A stretch of 64,000 nucleotides of DNA. Origin: Oleiharenicola sp. (GTDB taxonomy: Bacteria > Verrucomicrobiota > Verrucomicrobiia > Opitutales > Opitutaceae). This document shows positions 51,469 through 59,845 of this stretch, piece by piece. Positions within the stretch are counted from its first letter, which is position 1, and every line of letters begins with the position of its first letter. Location of the stretch: positions 1-64,000 of the forward strand of contig JANYDW010000027.1 of NCBI GenBank assembly GCA_025363455.1. The letters are read 5' to 3'. The position numbers and the translations under genes were made by a program. Under the pieces are notes generated by a model. It made no database searches and had not been told where the DNA came from. It was given only the letters and a program-made list of their open reading frames with translations.

Positions 51469-52787
51469 GGCTGGGTGTGCCGCCAGAGAGTGATCCGCGC
51501 CATGTCGGTGTAAGGCGGGTAAAGGTAAAAGCCGCCGGTGATCAGCGCGGGATGACCCGCGCCATCCACATCCGCTATGGCCAGCGTAACCTGGTCCTTG
51601 GGGAGGCGAGCGAGGATGCGCGGCTCGAAGTTCTCGTGGCCGTCGTTGCGAAACCACATCAACGAAGTCACATTCCGGTTCTTGTTCGTCCAGTCGGCGT
51701 AGGCCGCCACGGCCACCACATCCATCGCACCGTCGCCGTCGAGGTCAACCCCGACCGGGGAGTAGGCGCCCGGCAGGTTGCCGATGCGGTGGTAACGGAA
51801 AAATCCGCCACCGGTGTTCTCCAGCCACTGGACGCCATGCCACGGACGCGGCCCGGGAGTCGCTGCCGGACCGAAACCGTCGCCATTCGAGTACAGGAGG
51901 TCCGGCCGGCCGTCGCGGTTGACGTCACACACGCTGATGCCACTGCTGCCGTAATCCTCGTTGGTCGAGCCCCAGATGCGGTTGGTGCTGAAATTGCCGC
52001 CGCCCTGGTTCTCGAAGTAGTAGATCTCCTCCCATTGCTGGGAGACGAGGGCGACGATGTCGGGCTTGTGATCACCGTTGAAGTCGGCGACGCAGACGTT
52101 GATCGCGCCGGAAAGCTCGAGCAGCACATGGCGTTTGAATTCCCACGGTCCGGTCCGCTCCAGCCAGCTGACCTCGCCCTGGTCATAACCAAATTGCGCG
52201 AGGGCGATATCCATTTTGCCGTCGCCGTTCAGGTCGGCGGCACGCGCGTCGGTCACGCGCGAGGTGTTCTCGAGGACGATGTGCGGCGTGAAGTGCTGGT
52301 GGCCGTCGTTCTCGAGGACGTAGACCGTGCCGATCTTGTCATTGTCCGGGAAAATTACCCCCATGCTGGAGACGATGAGGTCGAGGTCACCGTCGCCGTC
52401 CATGTCCGCCGCGTCGACGTGCACCGGCGCGCGCAGGTTGTCGGCGAGGGTTGATTCCTCGTATACGCCGGGACGGGTCTGGTGAAGCCAGAGCAGCTTA
52501 TTCTGGCGCGACTCGCAGGCTACGAAATCCATGAGTCCGTCGCGGTCGAGATCGACGGGCAGCAGGTGGGCAATCCATGGCGGCTGATCAACCGGGGCGC
52601 CCACCGGCTGCGGGTGCAAGTAGTTCAAGTAACGGTCAGCCACGGCGCGTGCCTTTTGGGCGGCATGGGCGTCCGCCGCTGCATCCGGGCGCGGCGTGCA
52701 ACTCGCGAGCAGCAGCAGGGCAGGCGCGGCCGCCCACAGCAAAGCCCGGACCAGCGGGTTCGGGCGTCTTTTTGGGCTGCGTAACAT
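51465..52787 (-). CDS. FG-GAP/VCBS beta-propeller lipoprotein (module copy 2)
   Basis: A 440-residue predicted lipoprotein. The N-terminus LVRALLWAAAPALLLLASC ends in a lipobox with Cys followed by TPRPD. Propeller repeats with calcium loops follow (VDLDRDGLMDFV, ADMDGDGDLDLIV, ADLNGDGKMDIAL, VDLDGDGAMDVVA). It is the same length as the propeller encoded at 31695-33017 and shares NEDYGSSG, RPWHG and the ITLWR ending. That copy has a membrane anchor where this one has a lipobox, so the two differ in how they attach to the envelope. No membrane-protein gene precedes this copy, which begins the minus-strand unit. ATG at 52787 chosen for the lipoprotein signal. Confidence 0.87.
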   Translation of the reverse strand: MLRSPKRRPNPLVRALLWAAAPALLLLASCTPRPDAAADAHAAQKARAVADRYLNYLHPQPVGAPVDQPPWIAHLLPVDLDRDGLMDFVACESRQNKLLWLHQTRPGVYEESTLADNLRAPVHVDAADMDGDGDLDLIVSSMGVIFPDNDKIGTVYVLENDGHQHFTPHIVLENTSRVTDARAADLNGDGKMDIALAQFGYDQGEVSWLERTGPWEFKRHVLLELSGAINVCVADFNGDHKPDIVALVSQQWEEIYYFENQGGGNFSTNRIWGSTNEDYGSSGISVCDVNRDGRPDLLYSNGDGFGPAATPGPRPWHGVQWLENTGGGFFRYHRIGNLPGAYSPVGVDLDGDGAMDVVAVAAYADWTNKNRNVTSLMWFRNDGHENFEPRILARLPKDQVTLAIADVDGAGHPALITGGFYLYPPYTDMARITLWRHTQP

Positions 52788-52943
52788 TCGGAAAATGTTC
52801 TGCACGGCCGCCACGACGGCAAGAACTTAGAAATCCTGGGGTTGGTGCCGTTTTCATCAGATCGAATCGAATCATGCCGGTGCCTATCTCCTACGTGTGA
52901 AACCGGGTATGGGATGCGCAAAGTTGCCTGCAGCCGCCTTCTT

Positions 52944-52962
52944 ACCCGTGAGCCCCACGGGT
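52944..52962. terminator. Short hairpin between the gspF end and the lipoprotein gene
   Basis: ACCCGTG at 52944-52950 pairs with CACGGGT at 52956-52962 around AGCCC. It lies downstream of gspF, which reads towards it on the minus strand. No T-run is present, so it is a weak candidate. Confidence 0.3.
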
Positions 52963-53008
52963 GAGTGAGCGGTCCGTGATTACGTTGGGAATTTAGCTGA
53001 TTGTCCCG

Positions 53009-54226
53009 TCAGAACTTGAAGCTGGAGCTGACCTGGAGGATGGCCGTGACAATGGCGTAGGCGAGGAATGCGACGAAGCTGAAGGAGACCGCGAGAACGG
53101 AACTCGAGATCAGCTTGGTGAGTTGTTCCAGCCAGCGGCTGACCTCGATTTGGTATTCCTGCGCAATGGCGCGGAGGCTCGACGCCAAGCTGCCGGTTTG
53201 TTCCCCCACGGCGAGTTGGTCGATGACGAGGAGGGGAAGCAGCTGCGTGCGGCCCAGGGCCCCGGACAGCGTTTCCCCTTCAAGGACCCGATCAATGGCG
53301 TGGTGGAGCCGGTGGCGCATGGCGACGTTCGTGACCGTGCGCTCGGCCATGCGCAGGGATTCGGCGGTGGTGATGCCGTTTTCGAGCAGGATGGCGACGG
53401 TATGGGTGAAATTGAGGATGGTGAGGCGCACCGCATACGGGCCCGTGAGCGGGGCGCGGAGCAGCCAGGCGTCGGTGGCCTGCCGGCCGGCCGGGGTGTT
53501 CCGCCACTGCCACCAACTTACCGCGACCAGCGCCACCGCCCCGGCCACAAACAGACCATAGTGAAGGAGGAATCCCGAAAGAGACACCAGTGCCTGCGTG
53601 GCCGCCGGAAGTTTTCCGCCCAACGAATCGAGCAAGGCCTGTAGTCGTGGCAGCAGGAAGAACAGGAAGAACAGAACCACGAGGATCGACAGCCCGCAGA
53701 CGAAGACCGGATAGGCCAGGGCGGCGAACAACCGCCGGCGGGTCTCGCGCTCCTCGGTGAGATGTTGGATCAGTCGCGGCAGGACTTCGCGCAAACTGCC
53801 CGTGGCCTCGCCCGCGGCGACCAAGCTGACGGTCTGGCCGTCGAAAACCGTGGGAATATCCGAGAAAGCCTGGGAAAGGGATCGGCCCTGGCTGAGTTGC
53901 TCCCAGATCGTGGCGGCGAGGGATTGGAGCGGCGGTTCCTTTAGGCGCAGCGCCAGCAGGCGCACCGCCTCGCTGGCGGATAATCCGCCGCCGACCAGGC
54001 GGGATACTGCCTGAAGAAAGGGCAGTCGCTGGCGGCGCGTCCACCGGGCACCGCCCGTGGTGGCCGTGGGCGCTGCAGCCTTGCGGTTACCGGCTTCCTC
54101 GACCGAGAGCGGTCGCAGCCCGCGGGCGGACAGCAGGCGCTGCGCTTCGCGCCGGGAAGCGGCCTCGACCGTCCCCTGCCGGGCCTGGCCGCCAGCTTCG
54201 CGCGCGATGTAGGCGAATGCAGGCAC
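53009..54226 (-). CDS. gspF: Type II secretion inner-membrane platform protein GspF
   Basis: A 405-residue platform protein. The N-terminal cytoplasmic part begins PAFAYIAREAGGQARQGTVE, followed by two T2SSF domains. Membrane segments are near residues 165-190, 215-235 and 370-395, with family motifs RLPFLQAVSRLVGGGLSASE, LLENGITTAESLRMAE and QLAVGEQTGSL. The start codon is GTG at 54226, placed three bases after the gspE stop, so it is coupled to gspE. It works with GspE and the GspL/M proteins encoded at 60901-62531 to assemble the pseudopilus. Confidence 0.92.
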   Translation of the reverse strand: MPAFAYIAREAGGQARQGTVEAASRREAQRLLSARGLRPLSVEEAGNRKAAAPTATTGGARWTRRQRLPFLQAVSRLVGGGLSASEAVRLLALRLKEPPLQSLAATIWEQLSQGRSLSQAFSDIPTVFDGQTVSLVAAGEATGSLREVLPRLIQHLTEERETRRRLFAALAYPVFVCGLSILVVLFFLFFLLPRLQALLDSLGGKLPAATQALVSLSGFLLHYGLFVAGAVALVAVSWWQWRNTPAGRQATDAWLLRAPLTGPYAVRLTILNFTHTVAILLENGITTAESLRMAERTVTNVAMRHRLHHAIDRVLEGETLSGALGRTQLLPLLVIDQLAVGEQTGSLASSLRAIAQEYQIEVSRWLEQLTKLISSSVLAVSFSFVAFLAYAIVTAILQVSSSFKF

Positions 54227-54229
54227 GGT

Positions 54230-55912
54230 TTAAGCGTCACCGAGGGAGATGACGCGTAGCAGTTCGTCGAGCGTGGTCTGGCCCGCGCAGACCTTCTCCC
54301 AGCCGGATTGCGGGAGGGTGCGCATGCCCTTGGCTTTGGCGGCGCGGGCCAGCTGACGGGAGGACTCCCGTTCGATGATCAAATCGTGCAGTTCGCGGGG
54401 CCGGAAAATTTCGAAGATGCCGACTCGACCGCGGTAGCCTGTGCCCCGACAGCGTGGGCAACCCCGGGCTGCGGGCAGTTCACCCACGTCCAGGCTGGCG
54501 GCCGGATCCAAGCCGAGGGCGGACAGGGTGGCGCGCAGGCCCACTGGTTCCACGGGCGAGCGCCCTGCACAGTCGGGACACAAACGCCGGACCAGGCGCT
54601 GCGCGATGACGAGCTCGACGGCGGAAGCCACGAGAAACGGCTCGATACCCATGTCCACCAAGCGGGTGATCGCCCCGGCGGCATCGTTGGTGTGGAGCGT
54701 CGAGAAGACGAGGTGGCCGGTCAGTGACGCCCGGATGGCGATGTCGGCGGTTTCCCGGTCGCGGATCTCACCCACCATGAGCACATCGGGGTCCTGCCGG
54801 AGGACGTGGCGGAAGGCGTCGGCGAAAGTGAGGCCAATCTCGGGCCGCACCTGCATCTGGTTGGCGCCGGGCACCTCATATTCGATGGGATCCTCAATGG
54901 TGACGATCCGCAGCTCAGGGGCGTTGAGCTTGCGCAAAAAGGCATTGAGCGAGGTGGATTTGCCGGAGCCGGTCGGACCGGTCACCAGCACCAGCCCATG
55001 GGGGAAATCGAGCACGTGCCCGATCTGACGCTGCTCCTCGGCATTGAGGCCGAGGCGGTCCATCGAGTAGGCTTCGCGACGCTGGTTAAGGAGCCGGAGG
55101 CTGACGCTCTCGGCATAGATGGTGGGAATCGTGGAAACGCGGATGTCGAGCGCCCCGCCGGCCGTCTTGAAGTTGATCCGTCCGTCCTGCGGCAGCCGTC
55201 GCTCGGAAATATTGAGCCGGGCCATGATCTTCAGCCGGGAGATGATGGCGTCCTGGTAGCGGAGGAGGTTATCGGGCACCGGCACCGGTACAAGCAGGCC
55301 GTCCACGCGATAGCGGATTTGGAGCTGGCCCTCCTGTGGCTCGAAGTGGATATCGGTGGCGTTGTCGCCGAGCGCCTGGTTGATGATGTCGGTGACAAAG
55401 CGCACCACGGCAGCGTCGGCATCGGCTTCAAGATCGCTGCTCGTCACCGGGGCGAGATCCGGCAAGGCCTCATCCTCGAGACTGCCGGCCCCGACCCCGT
55501 AATGCGCGGCGATGAGCTGACGGATCTGGCCGGAATCAGCGAGATGCCAGCGTAACCGGCGCGGAGTGAAAGTGGCGATCCACGCAGCCAGGTCAGGCCC
55601 GGGGGGCCAGCTGGTAACGAGGGCCAGTTCGTCCGCGGCTTCGTCGGGCACGGCCACCGGAATGGCCTGGAAATCGTGGGCCAGGCGGGCCGGCAGCAGG
55701 TCGAGCGCGACCTCGGCCGCCTGGGGTGACGGCACGATGGGAAGGCCCGTGGCCGCGGCGAGTTCGGCCAAGGCCTTGTCCTCGGTCACGCCCAGCAGTC
55801 GGGCCAGAACTTCCAGCCGGCCCGCGCGGGACGTTTCTGCGAGCTGGCGGTGGCCCGCTTCAGGCACGCGCGAGCCCAGGGCGGCGGGTAAAAAGTCGGC
55901 GACGAGGGGCAT
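54230..55912 (-). CDS. gspE: Type II secretion assembly ATPase GspE
   Basis: A 560-residue cytoplasmic ATPase. The N-terminal T2SSE_N domain (residues 1-150) binds GspL. The N2 domain contains ATDIHFEPQEGQLQIRYRVD. The ATPase core has Walker A in VTGPTGSGKSTS (about residue 310), an Asp box in RIVTIEDPIEY, Walker B in VLMVGEIRDRETADIA and a His box in GHLVFSTLHTNDA. The tetracysteine zinc motif is present (CPDC then CPRC), as in GspE rather than PilT. ATG at 55912. It lies between gspF and the gspD fragment on the minus strand. Confidence 0.95.
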   Translation of the reverse strand: MPLVADFLPAALGSRVPEAGHRQLAETSRAGRLEVLARLLGVTEDKALAELAAATGLPIVPSPQAAEVALDLLPARLAHDFQAIPVAVPDEAADELALVTSWPPGPDLAAWIATFTPRRLRWHLADSGQIRQLIAAHYGVGAGSLEDEALPDLAPVTSSDLEADADAAVVRFVTDIINQALGDNATDIHFEPQEGQLQIRYRVDGLLVPVPVPDNLLRYQDAIISRLKIMARLNISERRLPQDGRINFKTAGGALDIRVSTIPTIYAESVSLRLLNQRREAYSMDRLGLNAEEQRQIGHVLDFPHGLVLVTGPTGSGKSTSLNAFLRKLNAPELRIVTIEDPIEYEVPGANQMQVRPEIGLTFADAFRHVLRQDPDVLMVGEIRDRETADIAIRASLTGHLVFSTLHTNDAAGAITRLVDMGIEPFLVASAVELVIAQRLVRRLCPDCAGRSPVEPVGLRATLSALGLDPAASLDVGELPAARGCPRCRGTGYRGRVGIFEIFRPRELHDLIIERESSRQLARAAKAKGMRTLPQSGWEKVCAGQTTLDELLRVISLGDA

Positions 55913-55924
55913 GGCGAGGCGCCC

Positions 55925-56465
55925 TCAGCGTCGGAAGCGGCTTTTATTTTCCGGCTGAAAGGTCGGATCCAGGGCGGAGCGAACGGCATCTCGCTGGGGA
56001 CCGGAGTCGATCCGGCGGAGGGCGTCCACGTTGTCGGCGGGTGTGTTGGTGAGGACATAAGGGCGGAGGAAGAAGACGAGGTCGGTACGGGTGTCCTCGC
56101 GATGGCGGGTGCCGAACAGGTCGCCGAGGAAGGGGATCGGCCCGAGCCGGTTGGTGTTACGGCTGCGGGAATTCCGCTGGAGTCCACCCAGCACGATGGT
56201 TTCGCCGCTTTTGACGCTGATGAAGGACTTGGTGGAGCGGCGGCCGATTCGCGGCTGGGGATTACCGTCGATGACAATGTCGCCGAGCACGTCGTTCACC
56301 TCCTGCGTGATCTCAAGCTGGACCGAGCCGTCGTTGCCGATGAGTGGTTTCACGACCAGCTGGATGCCGATGTCCTTGGATGTAACGGTGGACCGGTAGC
56401 CCGTGCCGATGGTGGAGGTGCTGGCCGTTGTGTCGTTGAGGTAGCTGCTGATGAATCGCGGTACC
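55925..56465 (-). pseudogene. gspD: C-terminal fragment of the secretin GspD
   Basis: The last about 180 residues of a type II secretin. Visible parts are VPRFISSYLNDTTASTSTIG, the beta-barrel strand KDIGIQLVVKPLIGNDGSVQ, VKSGETIVLGGLQRN and the closing PFLGDLFGTRHREDTRTDLV. The signal peptide, N0-N3 domains and the front of the secretin core, normally some 400-500 residues, are missing. The homology begins exactly at about 56464, where a plus-strand gene fragment also begins. As the fragment has no start or export signal it cannot make a functional outer-membrane channel, unless another gspD exists or the break is an assembly error. Confidence 0.78.
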
Positions 56466-57119
56466 GGGCTGTTGTTTGCCCGCCAGCATCTCGACCACCA
56501 CCCGTTCACCGCAGCCGATGCGGATTTCGTGGAACGCAATCTCGCCAAGGCGAAGCTGGCGTTGGGTGATGCGGTGTTGACCGCCTGTGGCCGGTATCAC
56601 TGGAGCTGCCGCGAGCGTGCCCGTCGCCTGGCCGCCCTGCATCCGGGCGAAGGCATGGGCTGGTTTGAGTCCGTGCGCCTGGAGCATGCCGAGGGAGTGG
56701 AGTTCAAGCTCTGGCCGCACCAGACCGACCGCACCGCGGGCCAGTTGGAGAAAGACTTTGTCCGGATCACCCTGCTCATGCGCCGGGTCTGGCTCTGGCT
56801 GGAGCGACGCCGGCTGGGCACGAATTTTCTTTCGCCCATCGACTATGCGTTGCACCCGGCGTCGAAATGCCCCGGCACCCCGGTCTTGAAAAACTGGCTG
56901 GTCAACGCGCGTCTGAGCGTGCGGGCCCTGGGCAGTTTTAATGCTTTCCGTTATCCCCGCGAACGACTCCTGCGGGCCCTGCCGATCTTGCTCTGGCAGC
57001 CGGCGACGCTGGGGGATGGCCGGGTCCGGCGCTGCCTGCAGCGCGAACTCCGGGTCGCCGGTGGCGATGAGGCCGGGCTCCTCGCGGCCTACACCCGGCT
57101 GTGGCAGGTTTTTCGCTGA
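56466..57119 (+). pseudogene. C-terminal fragment of an unidentified protein, possibly nucleotidyltransferase-like
   Basis: About 217 residues of coherent protein sequence, starting GLLFARQHLDHHPFTAADAD. It continues with FVERNLAKAKLALGDAVL and ACGRYHWSCRERARRL, which recalls the helical C-terminal part of large nucleotidyltransferase-domain proteins. I am not certain of the family. The frame has no start codon with family support and begins at the same base where gspD is cut, so the 5' part is missing. It ends with a TGA at 57117-57119, 12 bases before the gspC-like gene on the same strand. Confidence 0.5.
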
Positions 57120-57131
57120 GGCCTTCATCTT

Positions 57132-57695
57132 ATGCGCCCGTTTATCCTGTTGGCCCTGTTTCCGGCATTATTGGCCGCGCAGTCGGTCGCGCCCTCCGAT
57201 CCCCTGGATGCCTTGGTGAAGAATTCCCCCTTCCTGCCCGCCAGCGGGGCGAGCCTGGCGGCCGCCGCGGGCGAAGGCGGGCCGCTCGAATTTCGCAGTG
57301 TCGTGTTTGAGCGCGGCCAGTTTGTTTTCAGCATCTACGACCAGGCGAGCAAGCAGTCGAAGTGGATCGGGTTGGGACCGGGAGAAACTCCGTTTATCGC
57401 CCGGAGCTACGACCGGGAACACGATACCCTGAGCGTGGACTATCAGGGCCGCTCCCAGGTGCTGAAACTGCAGGCCGGTCACATCGCCAGCCAGCCCCCG
57501 GCCGGCACCGTCCCGTCCCCGGCGCCGCTGCCCTCCGCCCAGGAAGCCGGCCGGCCGAACCAAACCCCGAACAACCCGGCGGCCCAGCCGCCCGGCAACC
57601 TGACCCCGGCCGAGAGCCAGCGTCTGCAGAACCTGGCGGACGAAATGCGCCGCCGGCGCCAGACGCTGCCTCCCCCCACCATCCCGAAAAAATGA
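57132..57695 (+). CDS. GspC-like exported protein at the head of the pseudopilin operon
   Basis: A 187-residue exported protein with a signal peptide (FILLALFPALLAAQ). A small beta-domain follows (RSVVFERGQFVFSIYDQASK, then WIGLGPGETPFIARSYD), resembling the HR region of GspC/PulC-type proteins. The tail is rich in Pro, Ala and Gln and ends with a charged helix (MRRRRQTLPPP). It has no PDZ domain. Position directly before gspG supports a role linking the inner-membrane platform to the secretin. The assignment as GspC is by analogy. Confidence 0.6.
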   Translation: MRPFILLALFPALLAAQSVAPSDPLDALVKNSPFLPASGASLAAAAGEGGPLEFRSVVFERGQFVFSIYDQASKQSKWIGLGPGETPFIARSYDREHDTLSVDYQGRSQVLKLQAGHIASQPPAGTVPSPAPLPSAQEAGRPNQTPNNPAAQPPGNLTPAESQRLQNLADEMRRRRQTLPPPTIPKK

Positions 57696-57699
57696 TTTT

Positions 57700-58125
57700 A
57701 TGAAAACCCGCCTGCTCCGTGCCTTCACCCTCGTCGAAATCATCGTGGTCCTTGCCATCATCGGCCTGCTGGCGGGCGTGCTCCTGCACAACACCGACAA
57801 GATCTTTGGCCGCAGCCAGTCGGCGGTGGCCGGCATTTTTGTATCGGAAACCATGAAGGTGCCGATGGTGAGTTACCGCCGCGACATGGGTGACTACCCC
57901 ACGACCGCCGAAGGACTGCAGGCCTTGATGACTGCGCCGGCCGCCAAGGCGGATCGCTGGCAGGGTCCTTATCTGGAGTCCAAGGGCGGCAAGTTGCCGG
58001 TCGATCCGTGGGGCGAACCTTATCTTTATCGCTATCCCGGCACCAAGAATTCCGGGGGATACGACCTCTATTCCAAGGGACCGGACCACCAGCCCGACAC
58101 GGCCGACGACATTGGCAACTGGTAG
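57700..58125 (+). CDS. gspG: Major pseudopilin GspG
   Basis: A 141-residue major pseudopilin. A short leader (MKTRLLRA) precedes FTLVEIIVVLAIIGLLAGVL with Glu at position 5 of the mature protein. The GspG core contains YRRDMGDYPTTAEGLQALM and ends DLYSKGPDHQPDTADDIGNW with the calcium-site Asp residues typical of the family. The residue before the cleavage site is Ala rather than Gly, which prepilin peptidases usually tolerate. It begins 4 bases after the gspC-like stop. Confidence 0.95.
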   Translation: MKTRLLRAFTLVEIIVVLAIIGLLAGVLLHNTDKIFGRSQSAVAGIFVSETMKVPMVSYRRDMGDYPTTAEGLQALMTAPAAKADRWQGPYLESKGGKLPVDPWGEPYLYRYPGTKNSGGYDLYSKGPDHQPDTADDIGNW

Positions 58126-58130
58126 CGCTC

Positions 58131-58700
58131 ATGAGGCCCGCATCCGCATCCTTGATCTGTTTCCCGACGGGAGCGCCCGCATCTGTGCGAGCCGGCCCGC
58201 CGCGACGCGGGCCCTCCCGCTACACGAGCCAGGGTTTCACTCTCGTGGAAATCCTGCTCGTGCTGGCCCTGTTGGCGCTGGCGGGCGCGGTTTTCCTCCC
58301 CGCCGCCGGTGCGATCTTTGCGCGCGGCCGCATGGGCAATGCGGAGGAGGCGGTGGCGATCGTGCTGCAACAGGTGCGCCGCGAAGCCGTGCTCCACGGA
58401 CGGCCGCTGGCGTTGCGTTTTGATGCCGAGGCGCAGCGCTTTCTCTGGGACGATGCCGCCGGCGCCAGCGTGGGCACCGCCGGTACACCGGTAAAGGTGG
58501 AGTTCCTGCGGCCACGCGCGGGCAGCGCGATTCTGATCGGCGGCCAGTTGGTGGAGACCGCCCTGGTACCGGTACTCAAGTTTTTCCCGGATGGCACCTG
58601 CGACGCGGTCCGGGTGCAGGTCCGCGCCGGCCGGGAGGCCGCGCGGATCATGGTGATCGATCCCTGGACCTGCGCGCCGGGACTGGAGGTGCAACCATGA
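58131..58700 (+). CDS. gspH: Minor pseudopilin GspH
   Basis: A 189-residue minor pseudopilin with the class III signal GFTLVEILLVLALLALAGAV, cleaved after Gly. An unusually long N-terminal leader of about 35 residues (rich in Arg, Pro and Ser) precedes it. An ATG at 58131 is the only good start after the gspG stop at 58125. The C-terminal part has the GspH beta-sandwich features (LVETALVPVLKFFPDGTCDA). Downstream it overlaps gspI by ATGA. Confidence 0.88.
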   Translation: MRPASASLICFPTGAPASVRAGPPRRGPSRYTSQGFTLVEILLVLALLALAGAVFLPAAGAIFARGRMGNAEEAVAIVLQQVRREAVLHGRPLALRFDAEAQRFLWDDAAGASVGTAGTPVKVEFLRPRAGSAILIGGQLVETALVPVLKFFPDGTCDAVRVQVRAGREAARIMVIDPWTCAPGLEVQP

Positions 58701-59176
58701 AGCGGTCGATGATCGGACGTAGAGCCCGACCCACATTAAAGCGCGGGGCCTTCACCCTGGTTGAGGTACTGGTCAGCCTCGCAATATTCGCGTTGGCCGC
58801 GGTGGTGCTGAGCACGGCTTATGTGAACGTCCTTCTTAATTTTCACCTGCTGCAGCGGGGGACGACAGGAAAGAGCGAGATAGCCTTCGCCCGGGCCACC
58901 CTGCTGGCCGAGCCGGTGCGCGCCCGGGCCGAACAGGGCGGGGAAGTGCCCCTGCCGGAGGGCGGGCAGTTGCGCTGGCACGCGACGCTGGAGGAAATGT
59001 CCCTCCCCGATCTTTTCCAGGTCAACCTGGCGCTGGAGATTGCGGACGGTGGCCCGACGCCGTTGCGCCGGGAGAACCAGGCCTTCCTGGTCTTGCGTCC
59101 CACCTGGTCTGATCCGGAGCAGCGCGAGCGCCTGCGCGCCGCGGCGCGCGAGCGGCTGGCCAAATCGCGTTCCTGA
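58697..59176 (+). CDS. gspI: Minor pseudopilin GspI
   Basis: A 159-residue minor pseudopilin. The class III signal is AFTLVEVLVSLAIFALAAVV, again with Ala at -1, preceded by a basic leader MKRSMIGRRARPTLKRG. The leader DNA resembles a fragment of the palindromic elements seen at 62552 and 63895. The start overlaps the gspH stop by ATGA. Length and position between gspH and gspJ support the call. Confidence 0.87.
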   Translation: MKRSMIGRRARPTLKRGAFTLVEVLVSLAIFALAAVVLSTAYVNVLLNFHLLQRGTTGKSEIAFARATLLAEPVRARAEQGGEVPLPEGGQLRWHATLEEMSLPDLFQVNLALEIADGGPTPLRRENQAFLVLRPTWSDPEQRERLRAAARERLAKSRS

Positions 59177-59177
59177 A

Positions 59178-59837
59178 ATGTCCGGCCGTGGTTTCACTTT
59201 CGCCCCTTCCCGCCAGGGTTTCACCCTGGTGGAGGTGCTCATGTCCCTGGCGCTGCTCGCCATGCTGCTGCTGGCGTTGAACCAGTTCATTCTTTCGATG
59301 GGAGAGCTGTGGGGCGGGAACCGCCAGCGGCGCCTGTTTGACCAGCATGTTCGCGCCGTCACGCATTACCTGGAAGATCTCCTGCAACGGGGGGAACTGG
59401 CGCCGGAGCCCGACCGCCGGCTGCGGCTCGTGGCGAGCGTGGTGCCGGGAGTGGGCCAGGGGCCACTCCTGACCTTCGACCTGCCCGCCGGCGACCGGTT
59501 GCTGCCTTGGCCGGATCGTCCGTTGCCTGATGTGCAATGTGCGCTCGATGTGGTGCCGGGCGGGGGACTCCTGCTTTACTGGCAGTCCCGGTGGGAACTC
59601 GATTTTGATCGGGCGCCGCCCCGCCGCACGGTGATTTCCCCGCTGGTGGAGCGCCTGGAATACGAATATTTCCGGCCGGACAACCACACGTGGGGGACGC
59701 AGCCCCCGCCGCCCAGCGACAAACGCGCGCCGCCGAAACTGCCGACTCGCCTCCGGCTCCATTTCCAGCACGGCCATTTCGCGGCTGACGAGGTGGTCCT
59801 CGTTCCGGCGGTGGTGTCGGCGCTGCCGGTCTTCTGA
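59178..59837 (+). CDS. gspJ: Minor pseudopilin GspJ
   Basis: A 219-residue protein with the class III signal GFTLVEVLMSLALLAMLLLA after a short leader MSGRGFTFAPSRQ. Its size, the C-terminal PLVERLEYEYFRPDNHTW segment and position between gspI and gspK fit GspJ. The ATG at 59178 lies one base after the gspI stop. GspJ caps the pseudopilus tip with GspI and GspK. Confidence 0.85.
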   Translation: MSGRGFTFAPSRQGFTLVEVLMSLALLAMLLLALNQFILSMGELWGGNRQRRLFDQHVRAVTHYLEDLLQRGELAPEPDRRLRLVASVVPGVGQGPLLTFDLPAGDRLLPWPDRPLPDVQCALDVVPGGGLLLYWQSRWELDFDRAPPRRTVISPLVERLEYEYFRPDNHTWGTQPPPPSDKRAPPKLPTRLRLHFQHGHFAADEVVLVPAVVSALPVF

Positions 59838-59845
59838 ACAGCCCG

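Noticed and set aside
56313..57128. Minus-strand frame opposite the plus-strand gene fragment, containing VVVEMLAGKQQP
   Set aside because: I considered it as a frameshifted continuation of gspD, but only a few residues look secretin-like and the rest is low-complexity antisense. The plus-strand frame is the coherent one.
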